The notes under the pieces are model-generated. The model saw nothing but the letters and a program-made list of their open reading frames with translations. It searched no databases and was not told the origin of the DNA. Positions 34,972 to 42,969 of a stretch of DNA of 64,000 nucleotides are shown here, piece after piece. The stretch lies in contig JAFGTR010000056.1 in the NCBI GenBank assembly GCA_016934055.1, positions 21,085 to 85,084 on the forward strand. The letters run 5' to 3'. Every line of letters begins with the position of its first letter. Position 1 is the stretch's first letter. A program made the position numbers and the translations under genes. This DNA comes from Bacteroidales bacterium. Its GTDB lineage: Bacteria > Bacteroidota > Bacteroidia > Bacteroidales > UBA10428.

Positions 34972-35057
34972 AACCACAACAACCACAACAATCATAACAA
35001 TCATAACAACCACAACCACAACAACCACAACAATCACAACAACCACATAATCACAAT
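34972..35057. repeat. 9-bp tandem repeat (CAACCACAA)
   Basis: About nine degenerate copies of CAACCACAA, with CAATCATAA variants, in a row. A related 9-bp array (CAACTATCA/CAACCATCA) is at 51431-51480. It is only about 27 bp upstream of the predicted -7 element of the HAD gene. Confidence 0.8.
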
Positions 35058-35083
35058 CCTCAGAACCTTTTCTTTTAAATTGT

Positions 35084-35091
35084 TAACTTTG
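35084..35091 (+). promoter_or_regulatory. -7 element of the HAD-phosphatase promoter
   Basis: TAACTTTG matches TAnnTTTG exactly, 25 bp before the GTG start. No convincing -33 TTTG is seen. Confidence 0.4.
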
Positions 35092-35116
35092 CACTTTCCT
35101 GCATAAATTATAAACA

Positions 35117-35809
35117 GTGAAACATTACAAACATATCTTCTTTGACCTCGATAATACCCTGTGGGATTTCCGGACAAATATGAAAGAGACTTTCGCGGAG
35201 ATCATTGATGAGCTGAATTTGCAGAAAGTGAAGGAGCAGTTTGATGATTTTATAAGCCTGTTTTATGCCAACAATGAAAAATACTGGATTGCTTACAGGA
35301 AAGGGAAGGTTAAAAAGGAATTGTTGCGTATACAACGGTTCGCAGACACACTGGAGTCCATCGGCGTTCATGATGAAGGTACCACACTGCGTATGGCAGA
35401 ATTGTATCACCGGCGGATATCACGTAAACCCAATGTATTCCCGGGTGTACATGAAACGCTGATGTACCTGAAAGAAAAGTATTCTTTGTATATTATAACA
35501 AACGGTTTTGTTGAGATTCAGACAAATAAACTTGAAAGTTCGCGGCTGAGTGGTTATTTCAAAAGAGTATTCATGGCCGAAGTCACAGGTTTTCAAAAGC
35601 CCGACAGGCGATTTTTTCACCATGCCCTGTCATCAGTGAATGCTAAAAAATCAGAAAGCCTGATGGTGGGGGATGATACTGAAGCCGATATCCGGGGGGC
35701 AAAAGATGCCGGCATCGACCAGGTGTATTTTAATCCTATGGGACTGACACATGATCTGATCACCACTTATGAGATAAGATCAATAGAAGAACTCAGAGAG
35801 TTCTTATAA
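35117..35809 (+). CDS. HAD-superfamily phosphatase (YjjG-like nucleotidase type)
   Basis: 230 aa starting with GTG. HAD motifs are clear: motif I HIFFDLDNTLWDF (nucleophile and acid/base Asp), motif II YIITNGF, motif III Lys in GFQKPDRRFF, and motif IV MVGDDTEADIRGAKDAG. The cap domain is the alpha-helical type of subfamily I and the sequence is closest in feel to YjjG, a nucleoside monophosphatase acting on pyrimidine nucleotides. Cytosolic, with a housecleaning role inferred. Confidence 0.88.
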   Translation: MKHYKHIFFDLDNTLWDFRTNMKETFAEIIDELNLQKVKEQFDDFISLFYANNEKYWIAYRKGKVKKELLRIQRFADTLESIGVHDEGTTLRMAELYHRRISRKPNVFPGVHETLMYLKEKYSLYIITNGFVEIQTNKLESSRLSGYFKRVFMAEVTGFQKPDRRFFHHALSSVNAKKSESLMVGDDTEADIRGAKDAGIDQVYFNPMGLTHDLITTYEIRSIEELREFL

Positions 35810-36111
35810 AGTTGTATTATCCCCGTTTGACTTAGGTTGTATTTAAGTATAACTGATGATTGAAGGCTCTTCCTATTATAACTGGCGCAAGGGTCCCCTT
35901 GTGCCTATTTGACTTGACATAAATGCTTGTTTATGATAATTTAATCTGAAATAAGGGCTGCACAATGCAGCCCCTATAATGTTCAACTGATAAATAAAAC
36001 AATTTAACGATTTCCTTTTTCTTCAAATCCATCAGCTCTTCAGCCAACACTCCGAACCACCGGTTACTGAATACCGCCTGTCTGCCCTCAGGCAGGATTA
36101 CTGATTACCTT
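35810..36111. repeat. Intergenic repeats including dispersed palindrome copy 2
   Basis: No gene in this 302-bp gap between convergent genes. It holds GGCGCAAGGG-TC-CCCTTGTGCC (35884-35905), the second copy of the element at 30455, and a weak inverted repeat CTGTCTG/CAGGCAG near 36083-36100 downstream of floA that may help end its transcript. Confidence 0.6.
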
Positions 36112-37095
36112 CTACTTTTTTCCCGGATTGTCAGGTGATTTCGATATTGAATCACGCATCTGCGTATCAGCTTCTATATTCTTCATGCGGTAGTAATCCA
36201 TGATTCCGAGATTGCCGGCACGGAATGCTTCGGCCATGGCAAGAGGTACCTGTACTTCAGCTTCAATAACTTTGGCTCTGGCTTCCTGGGCTTTAGCTTT
36301 CATCTCCTGCTCCAAAGCTACGGCCATAGCACGTCTTTCTTCGGCCCTGGCCTGGGCAATGTTCTTGTCGGCATTGGCCTGATCCATTTGCAATACGGCG
36401 CCTATGTTTTTTCCGATATCAATATCGGCGATATCAATAGAAAGGATTTCGAAAGCTGTCCCTGCATCCAGACCTTTTTCCAAAACAACCTTTGAAATAT
36501 TGTCAGGATTTTCCAGTACTTCTTTATGTGATTTGGCTGAACCGATGGATGAAACGATGCCTTCACCCACGCGGGCCAGCACGGTTTCTTCACCGGCACC
36601 GCCCACCAACTGCCTTATGTTGGCCCTGACTGTAACACGGGCTTTGCATATCAGCTGTATCCCGTCTTTTGCAACGGCTGAAACAGCCGGTGTGTTGATC
36701 ACCTTAGGATTAACAGACATCTGAACGGCTTCAAGCACATTACGGCCGGCAAGATCGATCGCCGTGGCTGCTTTAAAGTCAAGGTTGATATTAGCCTTGT
36801 CGGCTGAGATAAGAGCATTGACCACTGAATTGACATTTCCCCCTGCCAGGTAATGTGCTTCAAGATCATCGGCTTTGAGGCTTAAGCCGGCCTTTGTGGC
36901 ACTTACCAGTGCGTTGATGATGATAGAAGGCGGGACCTTCCTGATGCGCATGCCGATCAACTGGCCAATGGGCACAAATACCCGTGCAAAAACGGCGCTA
37001 AACCACAGCCCCAGGGGTATAAAATAGAAAAACAGCCAGATAAAAGCTATAATAAGACCAACGATTACAATCCACAATAAAATTCCTCCGGACAT
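36112..37095 (-). CDS. floA: Flotillin-like protein FloA
   Basis: 327 aa. An N-terminal hydrophobic hairpin ([22 protein letters not shown]) anchors it in the inner membrane. It is followed by the SPFH/FloA domain ([28 protein letters not shown] region, [22 protein letters not shown]) and an Ala/Glu/Arg-rich coiled coil ([20 protein letters not shown]) used for oligomerisation. FloA scaffolds membrane microdomains. The partner NfeD gene is 5 bp upstream in the same operon, the usual arrangement. Confidence 0.95.
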   Translation of the reverse strand: MSGGILLWIVIVGLIIAFIWLFFYFIPLGLWFSAVFARVFVPIGQLIGMRIRKVPPSIIINALVSATKAGLSLKADDLEAHYLAGGNVNSVVNALISADKANINLDFKAATAIDLAGRNVLEAVQMSVNPKVINTPAVSAVAKDGIQLICKARVTVRANIRQLVGGAGEETVLARVGEGIVSSIGSAKSHKEVLENPDNISKVVLEKGLDAGTAFEILSIDIADIDIGKNIGAVLQMDQANADKNIAQARAEERRAMAVALEQEMKAKAQEARAKVIEAEVQVPLAMAEAFRAGNLGIMDYYRMKNIEADTQMRDSISKSPDNPGKK

Positions 37096-37100
37096 AATGC

Positions 37101-37568
37101 TTAGATTTTTGGTTTAACAATTAATTGATTTTGTGATATTTTAATGACTTCAATTTCAGTTCCCTCCTGGATGTAACCAGAAATGGATTTTGCTTCGTAA
37201 ACACCATCGTGTACTTTTACCTTGCCCATTGGTGCTAAACGCGTTATGGATTTACCAGTATCACCGCTTTTTATTTTTTCAGGTTCTATGGCAATTATCT
37301 TGCTGTTGATGCTGGTCTCCAGTCCCATTTTATTCCATGTCTTACGTCTGAATGCAAAAAGCATGGCAGCAACCGACCCTGCTATGGCGGCCACAAGAGT
37401 TATATGGCCAGCTGTATTACCGTGAAACACATATGATGCAATAACACCACCAACGATGCATAAAAAGCCTCCGATACCAAATACAGTAAATCCCGGAATA
37501 ATCAGGAATTCAATTAACAATAAAGCGATGCCGGCAAGAATAATCAGAATAGTGGCAAGTAATGACAT
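37101..37568 (-). CDS. NfeD-family membrane protein
   Basis: 155 aa, the short NfeD form without the ClpP-like protease domain. Three or four N-terminal membrane helices ([57 protein letters not shown]) are followed by a C-terminal OB-fold domain ([29 protein letters not shown]) with the GxA-x-(T/S)-x-L-x-P-x-G-x-V motif. It cooperates with flotillin-like proteins. It is translated 5 bp upstream of floA and 15 bp downstream of clpS. Confidence 0.92.
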   Translation of the reverse strand: MSLLATILIILAGIALLLIEFLIIPGFTVFGIGGFLCIVGGVIASYVFHGNTAGHITLVAAIAGSVAAMLFAFRRKTWNKMGLETSINSKIIAIEPEKIKSGDTGKSITRLAPMGKVKVHDGVYEAKSISGYIQEGTEIEVIKISQNQLIVKPKI

Positions 37569-37583
37569 CTGGAATCAGATAAG

Positions 37584-37871
37584 TTAGTCAATTGTAACAC
37601 TCAATCCCTTTGTTGTCAAGCCTTCCTTGAAAGGTTCCAGGAATTCAAAGGACCCCTTTTTAACATCGCACTTCCCCTTATAATGCACCAGAAAAGTACA
37701 TTGTTCAGCCTGAACGACATCCATGTTGCAAATCTCTATCAGACAGTCAATGACGAAATCAAATGTGTGAAAATCGTCGTTATGCAGAACAAGAAAACGT
37801 CCTTCCTCCGATTTCTCACCTGTTAACTTCTCGAAATCAGGTTTTGTAATTTGAACTTCTTTGCTTTTCAT
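37584..37871 (-). CDS. clpS: ClpS-like adaptor of the ClpAP/ClpCP protease
   Basis: 95 aa. The ClpS core is recognisable: VLHNDDFHTFDFVIDCLIEIC (the N-degron pocket motif N-D-D/x-x-T/x-F-V), followed by a central segment VHYKGKCDVKKGSFEFLEPFKEGL corresponding to the usual HxxGxA region. It delivers N-degron substrates to the Clp ATPase. It may be cotranscribed with nfeD and floA. Confidence is slightly reduced because Bacteroidota ClpS proteins are divergent. Confidence 0.85.
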   Translation of the reverse strand: MKSKEVQITKPDFEKLTGEKSEEGRFLVLHNDDFHTFDFVIDCLIEICNMDVVQAEQCTFLVHYKGKCDVKKGSFEFLEPFKEGLTTKGLSVTID

Positions 37872-37983
37872 TCCTGTTCTGTCCGAATTTTTTAATACTG
37901 TTTAATAAGATATGTTCAGGTTCAAATTTATGAAAAATTCTTTATTTATTACTTCATTATATTTCAAGAAATAATGGATTTCT

Positions 37984-39930
37984 TTACTGCAAACGCAATC
38001 CTTCAAATTCAATCTCCCTGGCTTTTTCTGTGGTGATTGGCCGGGCATTATAAAAGGCCACGACAAAAGCATCGGGGAAACCATGGTTCCTTACTTTTTC
38101 AAGTGCTGTTGCTACTGATGAAGAATTTGAAAACTCTCCGGTGTAATACTTGTAAACATTTTTTTCAGCCAGCCATTCAGAATACACGGGGTATAATCCC
38201 CCGAAAGAGCTAGCTTCCTTTGGTTTACTGAAAACACCCAGCTGGATCCGGTATACAAGCCCTTTCTCTTCTAAAGGCAGTTGTGGAATAGGTTTATCAA
38301 CATAATAAGGTGAATGCTCAAGAATTTTAAACTGGTTAAAGGCTTCATCCTCTTTGAGGTTTTTTTTCATGAGACCGGAGTCTTCACCAGGTAATCCAAT
38401 TGTATTTTGTGATGCTTCCTGTGTTTTGTATTGATATACTTTGATGCCGTTAATTTCCTTGTAAACAACAATGTTTGTGTCACTTTCAGGCAGAGTGTCA
38501 GCCGCGTTTTTCATCTTCCGGGCTTCCAGGAATTTTTCATCTGCTTCACGCTGTACTTTTTTTGCTTCCCTTTCAAGATCCAATATATCGGAGATGATTT
38601 GTTTTCTGCTTTCATTTTCAGAGGTTTCCTTGGCAAGGATACGCTGATCTTTGGCAATATCTGATAAGGAGTCAGCTTTAAGCTGTAATGAGAGCGCTCC
38701 TGCAATGAGCAGGTTATATAGGTTTTTATCAAACTTTGGTGCAGGCAAATCTTCTTCTGATTCATATGGCTTTGAAAAGACAACCGATATGCTGTCTGCC
38801 GGAGGTCTTTCTGCTGGTGATGCAACAGATAATTCTGATAATGCCCTTATTTCATCAACGGATAATTGTTTTGTGCCGTCTTCATTGTTGTTCAATATAA
38901 TCCGGTAGAGCGTAGCCATTCCGGCGACTGTACTCCGGTTGGAAGCAAATTGTGCTGTCTGGCCAGGATCATCACAAACCATCATAAAATCATCATAGGG
39001 TGAATTGATTGGAAATCCAAGGTTTCTGGGTTTAGACCATGTTTTTGTATTCCAGTCATAAACAGAACTGAAAATATCATACCCCCCCATGCTTGAATGT
39101 CCCTTTGAACAGAAATAAAGTGTTGACGTGCGTGTGTGAAAGAAAGGATAATCTTCGTCAGCTGTAGTGTTGATAATTTTACTTAAAGGCTCCGGCATAT
39201 CCCATAACTGATGGTTTATATTTTTAATGCGAAAGATATCTTTGCTCTTTTTGCCCGCATTGCTATATCCTGAAACATAAACAAATTCGTTGATCTCGGT
39301 GTAAGCAGGTAAATACATCAGTGAGTTGAAATTCATCTTCTGGTCATATTTTGTGTTGAATTCAACAGGTTTACGGATCACTTTTCCGTTTGTGCTTATT
39401 GTATATGCATTTTCAAGCTGGTATACAGGTGTGATGCTGGTGCTCTTTACTGTAAAGGATTTTGCTTCACGGGTAAGGTTGATGCCGTTCTTTGCCATTT
39501 CAATCATACGTTGAACTTCAAGCTTTCTTATATCAGCTTTTTTCCCCGATTTGAGAAAAAGAGAATAGGTTTTTATGGCATCCTCAAATGCATAGTGTAA
39601 ATGATAAGCTCTTGCCAGATAAAAAGTAGCCAGTGGATTTTCCCTTTCAACTGAGGCAGTCTGCAAAAGATCAATAGCCTCTTCTATTTCCTGATTGAGG
39701 TTTAACAGGCATAGTGCCGTATGATATTGATAATTATGATCTTTTGGGTAAAGGTTTAAAAGCTCACGGTATAGTGGGAGAGCATGGGTATAATCTTTTT
39801 TCTGAAAATATGATGAGGCTTCGTTTTTCAGCGCTGTCTTCACAGAATCCTGTCCATGATCCGGTGTGCAAATGAAAAAAAACAGACAACATATCAGTAA
39901 TATACAACCTTGTCTTGAATGGAGAACCAT
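37984..39930 (-). CDS. Exported TPR / PD40-propeller / SPOR-like protein
   Basis: 648 aa. The signal peptide is (ILLICCLFFFICTPDHGQ). In order: three or so TPR repeats (about 30-150, AL-P-YRELLNLYPKDHNYQYHTALC), a WD40/PD40-like region (TADEDYPFFHTRTSTLYFCS, GGYDIFSSVYDW, PYDDFMMVCDD; about 200-350), a long coiled coil (about 420-480), and a C-terminal SPOR-like domain (VYRIQLGVFSKPKEAS). This combination resembles Bacteroidota envelope proteins of the type-9-secretion/peptidoglycan-associated group (PorE-like), but without an OmpA domain. It is probably periplasmic and binds denuded peptidoglycan via SPOR. Single gene. Confidence 0.8.
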   Translation of the reverse strand: MVLHSRQGCILLICCLFFFICTPDHGQDSVKTALKNEASSYFQKKDYTHALPLYRELLNLYPKDHNYQYHTALCLLNLNQEIEEAIDLLQTASVERENPLATFYLARAYHLHYAFEDAIKTYSLFLKSGKKADIRKLEVQRMIEMAKNGINLTREAKSFTVKSTSITPVYQLENAYTISTNGKVIRKPVEFNTKYDQKMNFNSLMYLPAYTEINEFVYVSGYSNAGKKSKDIFRIKNINHQLWDMPEPLSKIINTTADEDYPFFHTRTSTLYFCSKGHSSMGGYDIFSSVYDWNTKTWSKPRNLGFPINSPYDDFMMVCDDPGQTAQFASNRSTVAGMATLYRIILNNNEDGTKQLSVDEIRALSELSVASPAERPPADSISVVFSKPYESEEDLPAPKFDKNLYNLLIAGALSLQLKADSLSDIAKDQRILAKETSENESRKQIISDILDLEREAKKVQREADEKFLEARKMKNAADTLPESDTNIVVYKEINGIKVYQYKTQEASQNTIGLPGEDSGLMKKNLKEDEAFNQFKILEHSPYYVDKPIPQLPLEEKGLVYRIQLGVFSKPKEASSFGGLYPVYSEWLAEKNVYKYYTGEFSNSSSVATALEKVRNHGFPDAFVVAFYNARPITTEKAREIEFEGLRLQ

Positions 39931-40026
39931 ATGCTTTAAGAATTATTTGTCGCGTAAATTAGCAATTCCAATAAAAAAATAATGAAAGATTTTTCATTAT
40001 TTACCCACAGTGTAGTATAAAAAATT

Positions 40027-40034
40027 TATCTTCG
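40027..40034 (+). promoter_or_regulatory. -7 element before the FKBP gene
   Basis: TATCTTCG, identical to the -7 box of the GAPDH promoter, 29 bp before the start codon. The -33 element is not clear. Confidence 0.35.
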
Positions 40035-40062
40035 CTGCGCAAATTTAAACTAACATATATTT

Positions 40063-40746
40063 ATGAGAACATACGCTTTTGCATTGCTGGTTATCACCGG
40101 CACCATGTTGCTTGCCTCATGCAACAAAAAGAAGGACTATTCAAAAGTAAAGCTGAACAATGAGTTGGATACAGCCAGTTATTATCTTGGTATATTCTGG
40201 GGCAAAAATGCGCAGAACGGAGGCCTTGAGGAACTCAATTACGAAGCTCTTGCCAGGGGATTACAGGCTGCATTTGAAAACGATACTACAATCCCTCCCA
40301 GTTACATCATGCAGAATTACCTTCAGCTTTTTTCAGTGAAGCGAATGTTCAAAGATTATAAAGCTGAAAATGAAAAGTTCCTGGAGGAAAATGCAAAAAA
40401 GGACAGTGTTCAAACTTTACCCAGTGGTCTGCAATATATTATTTTGACTGAAGGATCCGGGCCAAGGCCATTGGCTGAAGATACAGTTGCCGTCAATTAT
40501 ATAGGCAAAACCATTGACGGTATAGAATTTGACAATTCATATAAAAGAGGGAATCCTGTAGAATTCAATGTTTCCGGCGTTATTAAAGGTTGGACAGAAG
40601 GGCTTCAACTCATGTCTGTCGGTTCGAAATATAAATTCTTTATTCCCTATCAGCTTGGTTATGGCGAGATGGGTTCACAGCGGATAAAGCCTTATTCAAC
40701 ACTGATCTTTGAAGTTGAATTGTTGTCGGTTAAAGAGGGAAATTAA
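40063..40746 (+). CDS. FKBP-type peptidyl-prolyl isomerase, lipoprotein
   Basis: 227 aa. Lipoprotein signal peptide (TMLLAS|C). An FkpA-like N-terminal dimerisation domain (about 30-115, ASYYLGIFWGKNAQ) precedes the FKBP domain (about 125-225: YIILTEGSGPRPLAEDTVAVNYIG, GVIKGWTEGLQLM, KYKFFIPYQLGYGE). It catalyses cis-trans proline isomerisation during folding of exported proteins, membrane-anchored facing the periplasm. It is followed by a strong terminator. Confidence 0.95.
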   Translation: MRTYAFALLVITGTMLLASCNKKKDYSKVKLNNELDTASYYLGIFWGKNAQNGGLEELNYEALARGLQAAFENDTTIPPSYIMQNYLQLFSVKRMFKDYKAENEKFLEENAKKDSVQTLPSGLQYIILTEGSGPRPLAEDTVAVNYIGKTIDGIEFDNSYKRGNPVEFNVSGVIKGWTEGLQLMSVGSKYKFFIPYQLGYGEMGSQRIKPYSTLIFEVELLSVKEGN

Positions 40747-40770
40747 TACTTTTCTGCCCCGCTGACGCAT

Positions 40771-40808
40771 AAAAATGTCAGATGTCGGTTTCGTCATCTG
40801 ACATTTTT
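40771..40808. terminator. Strong bidirectional intrinsic terminator
   Basis: A 14-bp perfect stem (AAAAATGTCAGATG / CATCTGACATTTTT) with a 10-nt loop, with the A/T-tract built into the stem. It lies between the convergent FKBP (+) and PII (-) genes and can serve both. Confidence 0.92.
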
Positions 40809-40838
40809 ATTATGACTTCCTTGTCCCTTGTCCCTATT

Positions 40839-41183
40839 TTATATCGCCGTTCCTCCTCTTTCTCCTGTCCTTATTCTGATACAATCTTCAAGCGGGGTGA
40901 TAAATATCTTTCCGTCACCCACTTCTCCTTGTGAGTTGCTTCGGGCTGACTTGATGATTGTGTTCACTGTTACATCAACGAAAGTATCGTTTACGGCTAT
41001 TTCCAGCCTGATCTTGGGGATCAGGTTCGGTATAACACGGTTACCACGGTATATTTCTTCCCTGATCTGCTGTCCGTGGCCCGAAACTCTGCTCACTGTG
41101 ATGCGGGTGATTTCAGCTTCAATAAGGGCTTCCCGTACCTGATCAAGCTTGTTTTCACGTATTATGGCTGTTATGAGTTTCAT
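40839..41183 (-). CDS. glnK: PII nitrogen-regulatory protein (GlnK-like) lacking the uridylylated tyrosine
   Basis: 114 aa. PII core: MKLITAIIRENKLDQVREAL, the T-loop QQIREEIYRGNRVIPNLIPK, the B-loop GEVGDGKIF and the C-loop RIRTGERG, all nearly standard. Compared with the enterobacterial YRGAEY, the residue at Tyr51 is Val (YRGNRV), so classical uridylylation by GlnD is not possible. The segment SARSNSQGEVGDGK also carries about three extra residues before the B-loop. It binds ATP/ADP and 2-oxoglutarate and gates AmtB. It lies 28 bp downstream of amtB in one operon. Confidence 0.93.
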   Translation of the reverse strand: MKLITAIIRENKLDQVREALIEAEITRITVSRVSGHGQQIREEIYRGNRVIPNLIPKIRLEIAVNDTFVDVTVNTIIKSARSNSQGEVGDGKIFITPLEDCIRIRTGERGGTAI

Positions 41184-41211
41184 GATATTATTTATTGATG
41201 AATATTGGATA

Positions 41212-42543
41212 TTATCTTGGATTTAACATTCCATACCCTTGTTCGCCGTGATAGGTATGGTCAAGACCCTGCATCTCAGCTTCTGTTGAAGCTCTTAGCC
41301 CGATGACCTTGTTTACGATCCATACCAGTATCAGTGTTAAAACGGCTGCATAGGCTATGGCTATGCCAACGGCGGCAAGCTGCACGCCAAGCTGCTGCCA
41401 TACAGACCAGGAGCCTCCGGCGGCCTCTGCAGCTGCCTGCATCCAGCTTTTCCGGATGAAGAAGACCAGCAGCAATGACCCGGTAATTCCACCGATACCA
41501 TGGATACCAAATGCATCAAGACTATCATCAAAACCCAGCTTGTTTTTTGCGGCAATGGCCATGTAACATACCAGTGCTGCTCCGAAGCCAAGCAGGAGGG
41601 CTCCCCAGGGTTGAACGACACCTGCAGCCGGTGTTACAGCTACAAGTCCGGCCAGTATGCCGCTGGCAAATCCCAGTGCTGTTGCCTTACCCTGGTGAAT
41701 CGATTCAATAAGTATCCAGCCCATAGCACCCGCAGCAGCAGCAACCTGTGTGGCTGTGAGGGCCTGTGCTGTTAGCAGGCCACTGCTCACACTGCTGCCT
41801 GCATTGAAACCAAACCAGCCTACCCAAAGCAAACCGGCTCCAATCATTGTCATAACAAGGTTATTTGGTGCTGCCGCTGTCTTCGGATGACCTCTTCGTG
41901 ATCCCAGGTATAGCGCAGCAACAAGCCCGCTTACCCCTGAAGCAATATGAACTACTGTACCACCCGCAAAATCAATTGCCCCCATGGCACCCATATTGAA
42001 TAAAAAACCATCTTTTGCCCATACCCAATGACAGAGCGGATTATATACCAGAATACCCCATAAGGCAATAAAAGCAATGTAGCCCTTGAAGGAGATTCTC
42101 TCAGCAAAAGCTCCGGCAATAAGGGCTGGGGTGATAATCGCAAATTTGCCCTGGAACATGGAAAAGACATATTCGGGTATCCCCGAAGATGTAATGGTCT
42201 CATCTATACCCCTGAGCAGGAAATAATCTTTATTCCAGCCAAACCATCCGCCCATGACATTGGAGCCAAAACTCATGGCATAACCGATTAATACCCATAA
42301 AACCGCCATGATTCCCATGGCAACAAAACTGTGCATCATGGTGCCCAGTACATTTTTTGACCTGACCAGCCCCCCGTAGAACATGGCCAATCCCGGAACC
42401 ATAAGCAGCACCAGCGTGGTGGAAGTAAGCATCCAGGCGGTGATGCCCGTGTCGATCGGAGTTCCGTCCGATCCAAAAGCCGGCAATGCTGAAAAAACAG
42501 CTAATAGACCGGCTATCAGAAAAAATCGTTTTTTAACACTCAT
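41212..42543 (-). CDS. amtB: Ammonium transporter AmtB
   Basis: 443 aa. An N-terminal signal-like helix (FFLIAGLLAVFSALPAFG) is followed by 11 membrane helices. Family marks are MVPGLAMFYGGLVRSKN, WVLIGYAMSFG, the conserved pore histidines in GGTVVHIASG and FGIHGIGG, and a C-terminal tail (GLDHTYHGEQGYGML) that contacts PII. It conducts NH4+/NH3 through the inner membrane. It is the first gene of amtB-glnK. The upstream region has an AT-rich stretch with three copies of a TATAGGGTAT motif. Confidence 0.97.
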   Translation of the reverse strand: MSVKKRFFLIAGLLAVFSALPAFGSDGTPIDTGITAWMLTSTTLVLLMVPGLAMFYGGLVRSKNVLGTMMHSFVAMGIMAVLWVLIGYAMSFGSNVMGGWFGWNKDYFLLRGIDETITSSGIPEYVFSMFQGKFAIITPALIAGAFAERISFKGYIAFIALWGILVYNPLCHWVWAKDGFLFNMGAMGAIDFAGGTVVHIASGVSGLVAALYLGSRRGHPKTAAAPNNLVMTMIGAGLLWVGWFGFNAGSSVSSGLLTAQALTATQVAAAAGAMGWILIESIHQGKATALGFASGILAGLVAVTPAAGVVQPWGALLLGFGAALVCYMAIAAKNKLGFDDSLDAFGIHGIGGITGSLLLVFFIRKSWMQAAAEAAGGSWSVWQQLGVQLAAVGIAIAYAAVLTLILVWIVNKVIGLRASTEAEMQGLDHTYHGEQGYGMLNPR

Positions 42544-42591
42544 AAGCTTGGAATTAATTCTTCAATGAATTTTGGGTCAAAAATATAAAAA

Positions 42592-42709
42592 TATAGGGTA
42601 TTAACAAATAAAAGTAATAAAAAAATATTATATACCCTATAAATAATATGGTATATAATAAAAAATAATATATTACAATAATTATACCTATATAAAATAT
42701 AGGGTATAT
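42592..42709. promoter_or_regulatory. Three copies of a TATAGGGTAT motif upstream of amtB
   Basis: ATAGGGTAT-type words occur at 42592-42601 (plus), 42631-42641 (reverse orientation, TATACCCTATA) and 42697-42709 (plus, ATATAGGGTATAT) within an otherwise A/T-only region. The copies are about 40 and 65 bp apart. They are candidate binding sites for an unknown nitrogen-responsive regulator. Confidence 0.4.
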
Positions 42710-42925
42710 GATTATAATTATTATTATAAATAGTAATGCTGAAGGTTTTTCATTACAAACAGGACGAATCTGCCGGAATACCAGGCCGGTGAGGTGTTAT
42801 AATCATTCAATGGTCTGCGTATCCGGATTCCAAAAACGATTAGGTATTTTCAGGAGGGAGAATAATGCTCATTGAGCAAAGATCGAAGATCGAAGAATAA
42901 AGAATAAAGAATATTGAATGCAGAA

Positions 42926-42943
42926 GGCACAAGCGGACGCGCC
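42926..42943. repeat. Dispersed palindrome copy 3 (shortened)
   Basis: GGCACAAGCGGACGCGCC, the reverse orientation of the element at 30455 with 4 bp missing. Flanking words (GACTGCAAGACTGCATGAC and AGATCGAAGATCGAAG) also match those beside copy 1. No gene is present between the amtB upstream motifs and typA. Confidence 0.65.
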
Positions 42944-42969
42944 AGTAAACGACTGCAAGACTGCATGAC

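Larger units (their letters stand above)
34603..35116. other. Intergenic region upstream of hypE and the HAD gene
   Basis: Divergent promoter region of about 510 bp with no gene. The part near hypE is AT-rich. Word-like repeats follow (for example AGTTTGACAGCCTAACAGCC at about 34900), then the 9-bp tandem array, then the HAD promoter. Confidence 0.5.
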
